Positions 1 to 6,278 are shown, counted from the stretch's first letter. The stretch: 6,278 nt of DNA from an uncultured Geobacteraceae bacterium (GCA_903879825.1 CAIRND010000273.1:1-6278), one strand, 5' to 3'. Notes: a model not told the origin generated them from the sequence alone. Made by a program: numbers and translations.

Positions 1-3
1 GCA

Positions 4-1596
4 TCAGTCATCATATTCATCGTCGTCATCGTATCCCTCCTCCAGACGAGGATCATAGCCCTCTGCCAATGTTTGCCGTGCTGCATCCACACTGTCCAGT
101 AACAGCCGGCGCACGAACGGGTGGCGGCAATCAGGCAAAAAACCACCAACAAGACTTAAGGCGGTGGCTAGTGTTTTTTGTACCGTGCTTTCATCACCAT
201 CGAGCTGTTGAAGATAATCTGCCGTCAGCAGCAGGCGCTTGATAATCTCGGCCCGACGCGGCACGATCAATTCATCGCAACAGCGGGATATTTCCTTCTC
301 CAGAGCATCAGGTGTCACCGCCTCAGGCCCACCATCTGCTTCGAGTACATTGAAGCGATCCGCAACGTCATACAGCGCCGTCTCGGTTAATACCCACCCT
401 TCAAGTCCCGGTTCGTCGAGCAGATCATTGCTGGTGGCAACATAGCCCGGTATCTTTTCAACGATGTCTTCCAGATGTTTCAGCTTGAAACGGGGAATAT
501 ATGCTTCCGGCTTAAGTGAATCCGGGCGGAAAAGGCGCATATCGACATAGAAATCGGGGGGGAGGTAAAAACCGCCTTCGCGGCTCAGAAAAAGAGCGTC
601 ACGCAGCGAAGCCAGTGCATAATCATGTTCAACCGGAGTCAGCATCTCGCCGCCAGCCACATCCTTCAGAATATGACCGTACTCTTTTTCATCTTTCATG
701 CGATAGCTGATAGCGTTCAGCATGCCATCCACCTCGCCGGTAAGAATCAGCATGGCGGCAAAAGTCTGATCATCTAATCGCCAGGAGAACCAGAGCGTTC
801 GGGAACCATAGAAATCAATCGGTCCGGCATATACTTCGTGGAAGGGGAGTGGTTGTTGAAAGGTCTGCGGCAGTTTCAGCGAATCACGGATTCCGGTGAA
901 GGAAAGCCGCCGGATACTCCGGGAAATCAAGGTTGCGAGCTCGCCTTCATAGCGATTTCTCGCCCGTTCCAGCACATCAAGGGCATACCCGCTTCTGGCA
1001 CAGCCGAGAGCACGAATGGCATCGCGCACAACATCCTGTTTCTCGAAAGAAAGCAGAATTTCCAGAAGCGCTACCGCTTCCGCAGTGGCACTATCGGAAA
1101 GTCGGTGCAGCATCCGGCCGCGAAACTCGTCTGCAATATCAAGAAAACTATCTATGAAGCGGACCAATCCCCGCTCGCCGTCGCTCAGACAATCATCAAC
1201 AAAGCCTTCCATCGTGGCGGCACCGTAGCCGGTCATTGCCGCAAAGGGTGGGGCGGTAACATCAATGCCGCTGTCATGCAGTACATCCAGCAGGGCCAGC
1301 TTGCCGTCATCCTCCAGATCCTTGCGTTGCAGGGTAATCTGGATCAGCTGATCCATCCAGGCTGAAGCGTCAAAAAAATCAAGCATACAGGTGTAACGAT
1401 AGATAGCGGTGCCGTTCTGCTCGCGCCACAACTTGCGCACCAGCGGCGAGAGCGCCCGTTTGCCCGATTTCTGCAAACGACGGCCAATGCGCTCCATCTG
1501 GTCACCGGTCAGGCTTTCCCGCTTGAGAAAGTCCAGCAGCCGGTTAATACGGCGCCGTTCCCGCAGGGAGGTATCTATGTTAAGAACCACGGTCAT
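4..1596 (-). CDS. HEAT-repeat-like protein of unknown function, encoded directly after gyrA
   Basis: Complete 530-residue soluble protein with no signal peptide or membrane segment. Residues about 1-235 look all-helical; the clearest HEAT-like helix pair is about 169-212, with the pattern AEAVALLEILL followed by VVRDAIRALG. Residues about 250-400 differ: aromatic-rich and mixed strand/helix (YAGPIDFYGS, LWFSWRL), which does not look like HEAT. Residues about 428-512 return to helices, and the last twelve residues are almost all Asp, Glu and Tyr. The ATG directly abuts the gyrA TAA (TAAATG), with GGAAG five bases upstream, so translation is probably coupled to gyrA. From memory, a HEAT-like gene also follows gyrA in Geobacter-type genomes. 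HEAT repeats are usually protein-binding scaffolds; a link to gyrase is inferred from position only. The gene call is secure; the function is unknown. Confidence 0.9.
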   Translation of the reverse strand: MTVVLNIDTSLRERRRINRLLDFLKRESLTGDQMERIGRRLQKSGKRALSPLVRKLWREQNGTAIYRYTCMLDFFDASAWMDQLIQITLQRKDLEDDGKLALLDVLHDSGIDVTAPPFAAMTGYGAATMEGFVDDCLSDGERGLVRFIDSFLDIADEFRGRMLHRLSDSATAEAVALLEILLSFEKQDVVRDAIRALGCARSGYALDVLERARNRYEGELATLISRSIRRLSFTGIRDSLKLPQTFQQPLPFHEVYAGPIDFYGSRTLWFSWRLDDQTFAAMLILTGEVDGMLNAISYRMKDEKEYGHILKDVAGGEMLTPVEHDYALASLRDALFLSREGGFYLPPDFYVDMRLFRPDSLKPEAYIPRFKLKHLEDIVEKIPGYVATSNDLLDEPGLEGWVLTETALYDVADRFNVLEADGGPEAVTPDALEKEISRCCDELIVPRRAEIIKRLLLTADYLQQLDGDESTVQKTLATALSLVGGFLPDCRHPFVRRLLLDSVDAARQTLAEGYDPRLEEGYDDDDEYDD

Positions 1597-4161
1597 TTAG
1601 GCTTCCGTTTCTTCCGTCCCTTCGTCCTCGCTGTCATCCAATTCGTCTTCATCTTTCTCAGCCAGACGAGCAACAGCCACAACCTTCTCGTTTTCCTCGG
1701 TGTTCATCAGTGTGACACCCTGGGTATTTCGGCCGATAACCGAGAATCCGGAAACCGGAACCCGCAGAATCTTACCCTGGTCAGTAATGACCATGAGATC
1801 ATGATCGTCGGCTACCTGCATGACGTTGACTACGCAACCATTACGCTCGGTGGTCTTGATCGTGATGATGCCTTTACCACCACGCGACTGGTCGCGGTAC
1901 TCATCCAGATCGGTGCGCTTGCCAAAACCGTTTTCGCAGACAGTGAAAATGGTCGAGCCGACCGCAGTATTATCCACAATCTCCATGCCGATCACGCGGT
2001 CATCCGCGCCAAGATTCATGCCGCGCACTCCACGAGTAGCGCGTCCGGTCGGTCGAACATCTTCTTCGTTGAAGCGGATGGCCTTACCATTACGCGAACC
2101 AAGGAAGATATCCTTACTGCCGTCAGTCAAAGCAACAGAGATAAGCTTATCACCGTCATCAAGATTAACGGAGATGATACCGCCGCTGCGGACATTGGAA
2201 TAATCGACCAGCGAGGTCTTTTTTACCACCCCATTCTGGGTTGCCATGAAGAGGAAAGTGTTCTCGCTGAACTCTTTGACCGGTAGGATGGTGGTAATCT
2301 TTTCGCCTGCCGAAACGTTGACCAGGTTGACAACCGCTTTCCCTTTGGTGGTGCGGCTTCCTTCTGGAATTTCGTACACTTTAAGCCAGTACATCCGTCC
2401 GGCATCAGTGAAACAGAGGAGGTAGTCTTTAGTCGAGGCGATGAAGAGTTGCTCGACAAAATCCTCATCTTTGGTCTTCATACCGGTTTTGCCTTTACCG
2501 CCACGTCGCTGCGAGCGGTACAGATCAACAGCGCTCCGTTTGATGTAGCCGGTATGCGAGATGGTAACCACCATCTCTTCGTCTTCAATGGTATCTTCGC
2601 GCGAAATATCGGCGCTCTTGTCGGCTATCTCGGAGCGGCGTTTATCACCAAAACGCTCACGGATTTCGGTCAGTTCAGTAACAATAATCTTGAGAATTTC
2701 CGTGTCTGACGCCAGAATTTCACGCAGACGGGCGATCAGCTTCATAATTTCTTCGTACTCGGCAATGATCTTGTCGCGTTCGAGACCGGTCAGGCGTTGC
2801 AGACGCATCTCCAAAATAGCCTGGGCCTGAATATCGGACAACTGTACAGAATTTTCAAAGCCGACCGGACGTGGCAGGCCTAACCGCTCCAGAAATTCTG
2901 CTTGAGCAAATTTCCCTTCCATAAGGCCAAGCTTGGCTTCAGGTGGCGTTTTAGATTCACGAATCATTTCGATGACCGCATCCAGCCAATCCAGGGCAAT
3001 TTTGAGACCTTCCAGAATATGGGCCCTGGCCAGAGCTTTTTTCAGCTCAAAGTTGGTACGGCGCGTTACGACTTCACAGCGATGCTCGATGAAGCAATCC
3101 ATTGTCTCACGCAGAGTAAGCACGCGAGGACGATTATGGACGATGGCCAGCATGATAATGCCAAAGGACACCTGCAACTGGGACTGCTTATAGAGCTGGT
3201 TGAGCAGCACTTCGGCGTTTTCATCCCGTTTGACCTCGATAACAATTCTCATACCCTGACGGTCGGATTCGTCGCGGATCTCGGTAATCCCTTCGACTTT
3301 CTTTTCTTTGACCAGCTCGGCAATCTTCTCGATCAGCCGGGCTTTATTCACCTGATACGGAAGCTCAGTGACAATTATCGCCTGACGTTCCGAACGCTTG
3401 GAGGCCTCTACATGTGCTTTTGCACGGATCTGGATAATGCCGCGTCCGGTACTGTAGGCATCTCTGATACCCTGACGACCATAAATTGTGGCGCCGGTCG
3501 GAAAGTCCGGCCCGGGAATCATTTCGAGCAGCTCTTCAAAGCCTATCCCCGGGTTATTGATAACCGCGATGATACCGTCAATGACTTCACCCAGGTTGTG
3601 CGGCGGGATGTTGGTTGCCATGCCGACAGCAATACCGGTCGAACCGTTAATCAGCAGGTTGGGAAACTTGGACGGCAGTACCGTCGGCTCTTGCATCTCG
3701 TCATTATAGTTTGAGACCATGTTGACGGTCTCTTTATCCAGATCGGCCAGAAGTTCGTGGGAAAGATGACGCAGGCGGATCTCGGTATAACGCATAGCCG
3801 CCGGGCGGTCACCGTCAACTGAACCGAAGTTACCCTGACCATCTACCAGCATGTAGCGTAGGGAGAAATACTGTGCCATTCGCACGATGGTGTCATACGC
3901 CGCAGTATCACCATGGGGATGGTACTTACCGATAACATCACCGACAACACGAGCCGATTTTTTGTATGGCTTGTTATAGTCGTTGCCCATGTCGTACATG
4001 GCATACAGACAGCGGCGGTGAACCGGCTTAAGACCGTCGCGTACATCCGGAAGCGCCCGGCCGATGATAACTGACATGGCATAGTCCATGTACGAACGTT
4101 TCATCTCATCTTCAATATTCACCGAAATCTTGTTGATTGGGATTTCTACTGGAATCTGCAT
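1597..4161 (-). CDS. gyrA: DNA gyrase subunit A
   Basis: Breakage-reunion subunit of the GyrA2GyrB2 type IIA topoisomerase, which introduces negative supercoils using ATP. The 854 residues compare with 875 in E. coli. The N-terminal motif MKRSYMDYAMSVIIGRALPD leads to the winged-helix domain. Catalytic tyrosine is Tyr125 in AAMRYTEIRL (E. coli Tyr122). In the quinolone region, GDTAAYDT gives Thr86 and Asp90 at E. coli positions 83 and 87, a sensitive-type pattern. Residues about 445-475 form the exit-gate coiled-coil region (EMRLQRLTGLERDKI). The C-terminal DNA-wrapping domain has the canonical GyrA box QRRGGKG at 551-557 and five degenerate copies, consistent with a six-bladed pinwheel, then an acidic tail from about 835. 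The ATG at 4159-4161 is chosen because GAGGT lies four bases upstream; a TTG at 4189-4191 would add ten residues but lacks a binding site. gyrB is not directly upstream. Confidence 0.98.
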   Translation of the reverse strand: MQIPVEIPINKISVNIEDEMKRSYMDYAMSVIIGRALPDVRDGLKPVHRRCLYAMYDMGNDYNKPYKKSARVVGDVIGKYHPHGDTAAYDTIVRMAQYFSLRYMLVDGQGNFGSVDGDRPAAMRYTEIRLRHLSHELLADLDKETVNMVSNYNDEMQEPTVLPSKFPNLLINGSTGIAVGMATNIPPHNLGEVIDGIIAVINNPGIGFEELLEMIPGPDFPTGATIYGRQGIRDAYSTGRGIIQIRAKAHVEASKRSERQAIIVTELPYQVNKARLIEKIAELVKEKKVEGITEIRDESDRQGMRIVIEVKRDENAEVLLNQLYKQSQLQVSFGIIMLAIVHNRPRVLTLRETMDCFIEHRCEVVTRRTNFELKKALARAHILEGLKIALDWLDAVIEMIRESKTPPEAKLGLMEGKFAQAEFLERLGLPRPVGFENSVQLSDIQAQAILEMRLQRLTGLERDKIIAEYEEIMKLIARLREILASDTEILKIIVTELTEIRERFGDKRRSEIADKSADISREDTIEDEEMVVTISHTGYIKRSAVDLYRSQRRGGKGKTGMKTKDEDFVEQLFIASTKDYLLCFTDAGRMYWLKVYEIPEGSRTTKGKAVVNLVNVSAGEKITTILPVKEFSENTFLFMATQNGVVKKTSLVDYSNVRSGGIISVNLDDGDKLISVALTDGSKDIFLGSRNGKAIRFNEEDVRPTGRATRGVRGMNLGADDRVIGMEIVDNTAVGSTIFTVCENGFGKRTDLDEYRDQSRGGKGIITIKTTERNGCVVNVMQVADDHDLMVITDQGKILRVPVSGFSVIGRNTQGVTLMNTEENEKVVAVARLAEKDEDELDDSEDEGTEETEA
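1602..1606 (-). promoter_or_regulatory. Ribosome binding site of the HEAT-like gene, inside gyrA
   Basis: GGAAG on the minus strand lies five bases before the ATG at 1594-1596 and within the last gyrA codons. It is only a moderate Shine-Dalgarno match. Because the gyrA stop and this start are contiguous, ribosomes finishing gyrA could reinitiate here. Confidence 0.5.
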
Positions 4162-4165
4162 TGAT

Positions 4166-4170
4166 ACCTC
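4166..4170 (-). promoter_or_regulatory. gyrA: Ribosome binding site that fixes the gyrA start
   Basis: GAGGT on the minus strand is followed by ATCA and then ATG. It supports initiation at 4161, where the protein begins MQIPVEIPINK, ahead of the conserved ISVNIEDEMKRSYMDYAMS segment. No comparable motif precedes the upstream in-frame TTG at 4189-4191. Confidence 0.75.
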
Positions 4171-4206
4171 GTATCTGCTTTTTCTCACCAATATGATAAG
4201 AAAGTT

Positions 4207-4235
4207 ATTTTAGAAAAGTTTGTGTCGGAGGTCTA
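4207..4235 (-). promoter_or_regulatory. Candidate sigma-70 promoter of gyrA
   Basis: On the minus strand, TAGACC (4230-4235, four of six matches to TTGACA) and TAAAAT (4207-4212, five of six matches to TATAAT) are separated by exactly 17 bases. Transcription would begin near 4200, giving a leader of about 39 bases before the gyrA ATG. That start would leave only about nine bases before the alternative TTG, which further favours the ATG. The match is by eye; AT-rich DNA gives false hits. Confidence 0.45.
4219..4228 (-). repeat. CCGACACAAA direct repeat, copy 1, inside the promoter spacer
   Basis: CCGACACAAA on the minus strand lies wholly between the proposed -35 and -10 boxes of gyrA. An identical copy in the same orientation is at 4423-4432. 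The location would suit an operator, but only two copies are visible. Confidence 0.35.
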
Positions 4236-4263
4236 TTTGTGAATAAACTCAGGACTACCGTCT

Positions 4264-4283
4264 GTCTACCCTGAAAGATAGAC
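4264..4283 (-). repeat. Small hairpin upstream of the gyrA promoter
   Basis: On the minus strand GTCTATC and GGTAGAC pair over seven bases, including one G-U pair, around the six-base loop TTTCAG. No U-tract follows on either strand, so it is not an intrinsic terminator by itself. It could end or stabilise the upstream transcript, or be incidental. Confidence 0.4.
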
Positions 4284-4412
4284 GCGGACCTTATCATAAA
4301 TTTCCTGACAAGAGAATCATTTTATAACGTGCAAAAAGGAGTTAAAGACGGGGATATACGTCTGAATACGGGTGGGCACTGGCTTGTGATACCTATGCTT
4401 TGACAGATCCAA

Positions 4413-4474
4413 TAAGTAGCGATTTGTGTCGGCACTGCGCGGAAAAAACCAGCTGTTTGCGTGGGTGCTACTTA
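4413..4474. repeat. 8-bp inverted repeat with a 46-base interior
   Basis: TAAGTAGC at 4413-4420 and GCTACTTA at 4467-4474 are perfect reverse complements. The interior contains copy 2 of CCGACACAAA and a run of six A (six T on the minus strand) at 4443-4448. The long interior argues against a simple terminator. Confidence 0.4.
4423..4432 (-). repeat. CCGACACAAA direct repeat, copy 2
   Basis: Second exact copy of the 10-mer found in the gyrA promoter spacer, same orientation, 204 bases further upstream of gyrA. No promoter-like boxes sit around it at matching distances. It lies inside the inverted repeat at 4413-4474. Confidence 0.35.
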
Positions 4475-4549
4475 GTATGAGGGACTTGGAAAATTGCAAA
4501 ATCATCGTTTGGGGGGCGATCCCAACTGATTGCCTTGTATGAAAACTGA

Positions 4550-4642
4550 CTATTGCAGCGAGGGAGAGCCTTTGGCGTCGCCCCTACGTGGTAAATCGGA
4601 ATTTTTTACATCCCTAACAAGCACTCGCAGCCGTTTTTTCAT
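4550..4642 (-). CDS. Possible 30-residue small protein or remnant of a lost gene after tolC
   Basis: An ATG at 4640-4642 starts 17 bases after the tolC stop and is preceded by AGGAG at a five-base distance, among the best ribosome binding sites in the window. The frame starts MKKRLRVLVRDV and ends at a TAG after 30 codons (GDAKGSPSLQ). It has no signal peptide, no membrane segment and no family I recognise. The second half lies over GTAGGGGCGACGCC, a GC-rich type of sequence often seen in dispersed intergenic repeats rather than genes. So either this is a short translated frame at the end of the secretion operon, or a once longer gene truncated soon after its start. The strong signal supports translation; a stable functional product is uncertain. 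Confidence 0.35.
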   Translation of the reverse strand: MKKRLRVLVRDVKNSDLPRRGDAKGSPSLQ

Positions 4643-4659
4643 GACATCTCCTGCTTCGC

Positions 4660-6039
4660 TCATTTCAGCACCTCATCACCCTGCCTGCTCAAGAAGTGTT
4701 CCGCGGCCGGCGTTTTCACCAGCTGACCATTCAACTCCGCCAGATCATCCTCTTTTAATATACCCGCCGCAGCTTTCAGCTGTAGATGGCGCAGGGCATT
4801 GTCATATAACGCGCCGGATAGATCCCGCTGCGCAATGGCATAGCCCTGTTCAGCATTGAGCAGATCAATAACGGTGCGGGTGCCGACACTGCGGCCATCC
4901 TTGGTCGCTTCAAGTTGCAGCTTGGCCGAGGCCCTTTTTTGCAGCGTAGATTCCATAATGGCACGGCTGTATTCCAGATTAAGGAAGGCCTGCTTCAGCT
5001 TTTGAATACCCTGATCCCGGGCCTCGCTGACAACATAACCCTGCTCGGATTCAACAGCCAGTGCCCGCTGTGTCCGGGCGGATGTTTCTCCGCCGGAATA
5101 GATCGGCAGCGAAAGATTGAGCCCGACCGTCCATTGTCTGGTTTCGACCTGGGGCAAAAAGGTACTCCCCTTGCTGACCGAATATCCACCGGACGCGTAG
5201 ATAGTCGGCAGATGTCCGGCATTCACCGCCCGGCGACTCAGCTCACTCTGTTTCAGTAATTCCCGCGCCTGAACTAATGCAGGACGGTTCCTCTGCATGC
5301 TATCCAGCCACCATTCCAGATCAGCAGGCCCCGGTCCGCAGGCTTTATAGAGCCCAAGATCCATGATTTCCGCCACCGGCATGCCGGAAACACTTTCTAA
5401 CTGCTGGGCTGCCAGCTTACGCACGATGGTGGCTTTGACGCTATCAGAAGCGGCACTGTCCAGCTTTGATTTCGCTTCAAAAACAGAAATCGCGTTGCCG
5501 GTGCCGCTGTTTTTGAACTCTTTGGCCTGATCATAGATCAGGGCCAGACGATTCTGTTCCTCACGATACAACACTTCGTCAACCTGGGCTTTCAATAGTC
5601 CGAAATAAGCTTCGGCAAGCGCCACAATCAGGTCCTGACGACTACCGGTCAGCATGGCGTCAGCACCCCTCACTGACGCGCGCGAGGCGGCCAGATTTAA
5701 CACATTCGGGACCACAAACAGCGGCACTCGTGCGCTGAAACCATAACTATCTCCGGTATACGAACCGGATATTTCACTGGGACCGTAATTGAGTGAGGTG
5801 TTACTGATCCAGTTGATGCCGGCATTGGCTTCAACGCGAGGCAGCATCTGGGAAAACGAGATGTCCGTGTCGGCTTTGCCGGCGCTAAGGCGCGCCTTCG
5901 CTCTGCCGATAGCTGGATCCCTGGTTTTCGCACTGGCGTACAGGCTGAGCAGATCGTCAACCCCGGCACGAGCAATGGAGGGTAGCAGACAGGTAACGAG
6001 CAGGAGTGCCACCGGAAGCATTTTCATTTTACCGTTCAT
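4660..6039 (-). CDS. TolC-family outer-membrane channel of a type I secretion system
   Basis: Outer-membrane and periplasmic-tunnel component that lets substrate leave the cell. The 459 residues suit the family. A signal peptide is clear: basic start, hydrophobic segment at about 8-20, and a likely signal peptidase I site after Ala25 (ARA-G). The mature protein shows the duplicated TolC layout. The first half has the strand segment FSARVPLF (101-108) and long helices to about 220. The second half has the strand segment LNLSLPIYSGG (307-317) and helices with the family hallmark VGTRTVIDLLNAEQ (385-398). The ATG at 6037-6039 is supported by GGAAGG six bases upstream; later in-frame ATGs at codons 5 and 7 lack a site. 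It overlaps the adaptor gene by 11 bases, so the two are co-transcribed and probably co-translated. The paired adaptor suggests an adhesin or RTX exporter (LapE-like) rather than drug efflux; this is inference. Confidence 0.93.
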   Translation of the reverse strand: MNGKMKMLPVALLLVTCLLPSIARAGVDDLLSLYASAKTRDPAIGRAKARLSAGKADTDISFSQMLPRVEANAGINWISNTSLNYGPSEISGSYTGDSYGFSARVPLFVVPNVLNLAASRASVRGADAMLTGSRQDLIVALAEAYFGLLKAQVDEVLYREEQNRLALIYDQAKEFKNSGTGNAISVFEAKSKLDSAASDSVKATIVRKLAAQQLESVSGMPVAEIMDLGLYKACGPGPADLEWWLDSMQRNRPALVQARELLKQSELSRRAVNAGHLPTIYASGGYSVSKGSTFLPQVETRQWTVGLNLSLPIYSGGETSARTQRALAVESEQGYVVSEARDQGIQKLKQAFLNLEYSRAIMESTLQKRASAKLQLEATKDGRSVGTRTVIDLLNAEQGYAIAQRDLSGALYDNALRHLQLKAAAGILKEDDLAELNGQLVKTPAAEHFLSRQGDEVLK

Positions 6040-6278
6040 GGAATGCCTTCCCGGCGCGTTCCTTCAGTGGGCCGATGAAGTAATCAAAAGCGGTACGCGG
6101 CGTGGTACTGATAGAAACCTGAGCCGCCATACCGGGGTAGAGTTGCAGATCGCCGGCCTCTTTCAGGGAGTGCGGATCAAGTTCGAGGCGTACTTCATAA
6201 TAGGGCATTTCACCCTGTGGAGTGCGGGTAGTCAGGCGGTCGGCCGAAACGTACGTTACTTTAGCCATGATCGTCGGA
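6029..6278 (-). CDS. HlyD-family periplasmic adaptor of a type I secretion system, C-terminal part
   Basis: Only the last 82 residues are visible; the reading frame runs open through the window edge, so the gene is cut by the window, not broken. The ATG at 6266-6268 is an internal methionine, since PTI precedes it in frame and the text matches the interior of the family. Recognisable features are YVSADRLT (9-16 of the visible part), PYYEVRLELDP (25-35), LYPGMAAQVSI (46-56) and RTAFDYFIGPL (61-71), the beta-barrel and C-terminal signature of HlyD/PrtE/LapC-type adaptors. Such proteins are anchored in the inner membrane and bridge an ABC exporter to TolC. The stop TAA at 6029-6031 lies inside the tolC-like gene. 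The ABC ATPase/permease is expected upstream, outside the window. Confidence 0.93.
   Translation of the reverse strand, partial: PTIMAKVTYVSADRLTTRTPQGEMPYYEVRLELDPHSLKEAGDLQLYPGMAAQVSISTTPRTAFDYFIGPLKERAGKAFHER
6046..6051 (-). promoter_or_regulatory. Ribosome binding site of the tolC-like gene, inside the adaptor gene
   Basis: GGAAGG on the minus strand lies six bases before the ATG at 6037-6039, within the adaptor's last codons. It selects the first of three closely spaced in-frame ATGs. Confidence 0.65.

Larger units (their letters stand above)
4192..4298. repeat. 9-bp inverted repeat bracketing the gyrA promoter
   Basis: TATGATAAG at 4192-4200 and its exact reverse complement CTTATCATA at 4290-4298. 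The pair encloses the candidate promoter and the hairpin at 4264-4283. The gyrA-proximal arm falls at the predicted transcription start. It could be a pair of regulator sites or the ends of a small element of about 107 bases; both ends begin and finish in TA. Chance is also possible for AT-rich 9-mers. Confidence 0.4.
4192..4639. other. Intergenic region between the secretion operon and gyrA
   Basis: About 450 bases with no convincing protein-coding gene beyond the 30-codon frame at 4550-4642. It holds the candidate gyrA promoter, two inverted repeats, one small hairpin and a 10-bp sequence repeated 204 bases apart. I found no tRNA and no clear intrinsic terminator for the tolC transcript: the best hairpin (TTGGG paired with CCCAA near 4510-4526) has no proper U-tract. 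A 62-codon frame at 4317-4505 lacks a ribosome binding site and resembles no family I know. Confidence 0.7.

Noticed and set aside
838..1365. 175-codon plus-strand frame antisense to the HEAT-like gene
   Set aside because: Shadow frame without family resemblance; the minus-strand frame is much longer and has the start coupled to gyrA.
1801..2286. 161-codon plus-strand frame antisense to the gyrA C-terminal domain
   Set aside because: Mirrors conserved GyrA codons; no independent coding evidence.
2902..3714. 270-codon open frame on the plus strand, antisense to gyrA
   Set aside because: It is the reverse of a highly conserved gyrA segment; the antisense frame stays open through codon bias. 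It shows no recognisable domain and lies fully inside a certain gene.
4400..4428. Plus-strand TTGACA at 4400-4405 as a promoter
   Set aside because: Perfect -35, but at 17 bases the -10 position reads TTTGTG, a poor match, and no plus-strand gene lies downstream.
4443..4456. Six-T run after CAGCTGG on the minus strand as a terminator for tolC
   Set aside because: No stable GC-rich stem directly precedes the T run; CAGCTG is only a self-complementary hexamer.
4317..4505. 62-codon minus-strand frame in the intergenic region
   Set aside because: No Shine-Dalgarno sequence before its ATG, no recognisable motif, and it overlaps the inverted repeat at 4413-4474.
4530..4859. 109-codon plus-strand frame running into the tolC 3' end
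   Set aside because: Mostly antisense to a clear TolC protein; Ser/Pro/His-rich composition typical of a shadow frame.
6266..6268. ATG as the true start of a 79-residue protein
   Set aside because: The frame continues upstream to the window edge (PTI before the Met), and the sequence matches the inside of HlyD-type adaptors.

Overview
The window carries four genes, all on the minus strand, so it reads from right to left: the end of an HlyD-type adaptor, a TolC-type outer-membrane channel, about 0.5 kb of largely non-coding DNA, gyrA (DNA gyrase subunit A), and a HEAT-repeat-like protein of unknown function that starts on the base after the gyrA stop codon. Base composition is near-neutral in GC. 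The GyrA sequence and the gyrA-to-HEAT-protein adjacency suggest a Gram-negative deltaproteobacterium (Desulfobacterota, possibly the Desulfuromonadia: Geobacter, Desulfuromonas and Pelobacter relatives). That placement is an inference from recalled gene order, not a database result; the periplasmic adaptor and TolC channel independently establish a two-membrane envelope.

Positions 6029-6278 hold the C-terminal 82 residues of the adaptor, cut by the window edge. Its stop overlaps the start of the tolC-like gene (4660-6039) by 11 bases, so the two are one operon. They are the periplasmic and outer-membrane parts of a type I secretion system; the ABC transporter and the secreted protein, often a large RTX-type adhesin, would lie outside the window. 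A well-placed ribosome binding site follows tolC but leads only into a 30-codon frame (4550-4642), either a tiny gene or the stump of a lost operon member.

Positions 4192-4549 hold no convincing gene. They contain a candidate gyrA promoter (4207-4235) bracketed by a 9-bp inverted repeat, a small hairpin, a 10-bp sequence present twice, and an 8-bp inverted repeat. gyrB is not directly upstream of gyrA, although gyrB-gyrA is the common order in related bacteria; a secretion operon sits there instead, and gyrA seems to have its own promoter.

gyrA is complete (1597-4161, 854 aa from the ATG preferred here; a longer TTG-started reading is unlikely). It has the catalytic tyrosine, a wild-type-looking quinolone region, six GyrA-box-type motifs and an acidic tail. 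The HEAT-like protein (4-1596, 530 aa) is complete and probably translationally coupled to gyrA. It is the least understood gene here. I found no clear undescribed system; the best leads are the gyrA-coupled HEAT protein and the rearranged, repeat-rich region upstream of gyrA.
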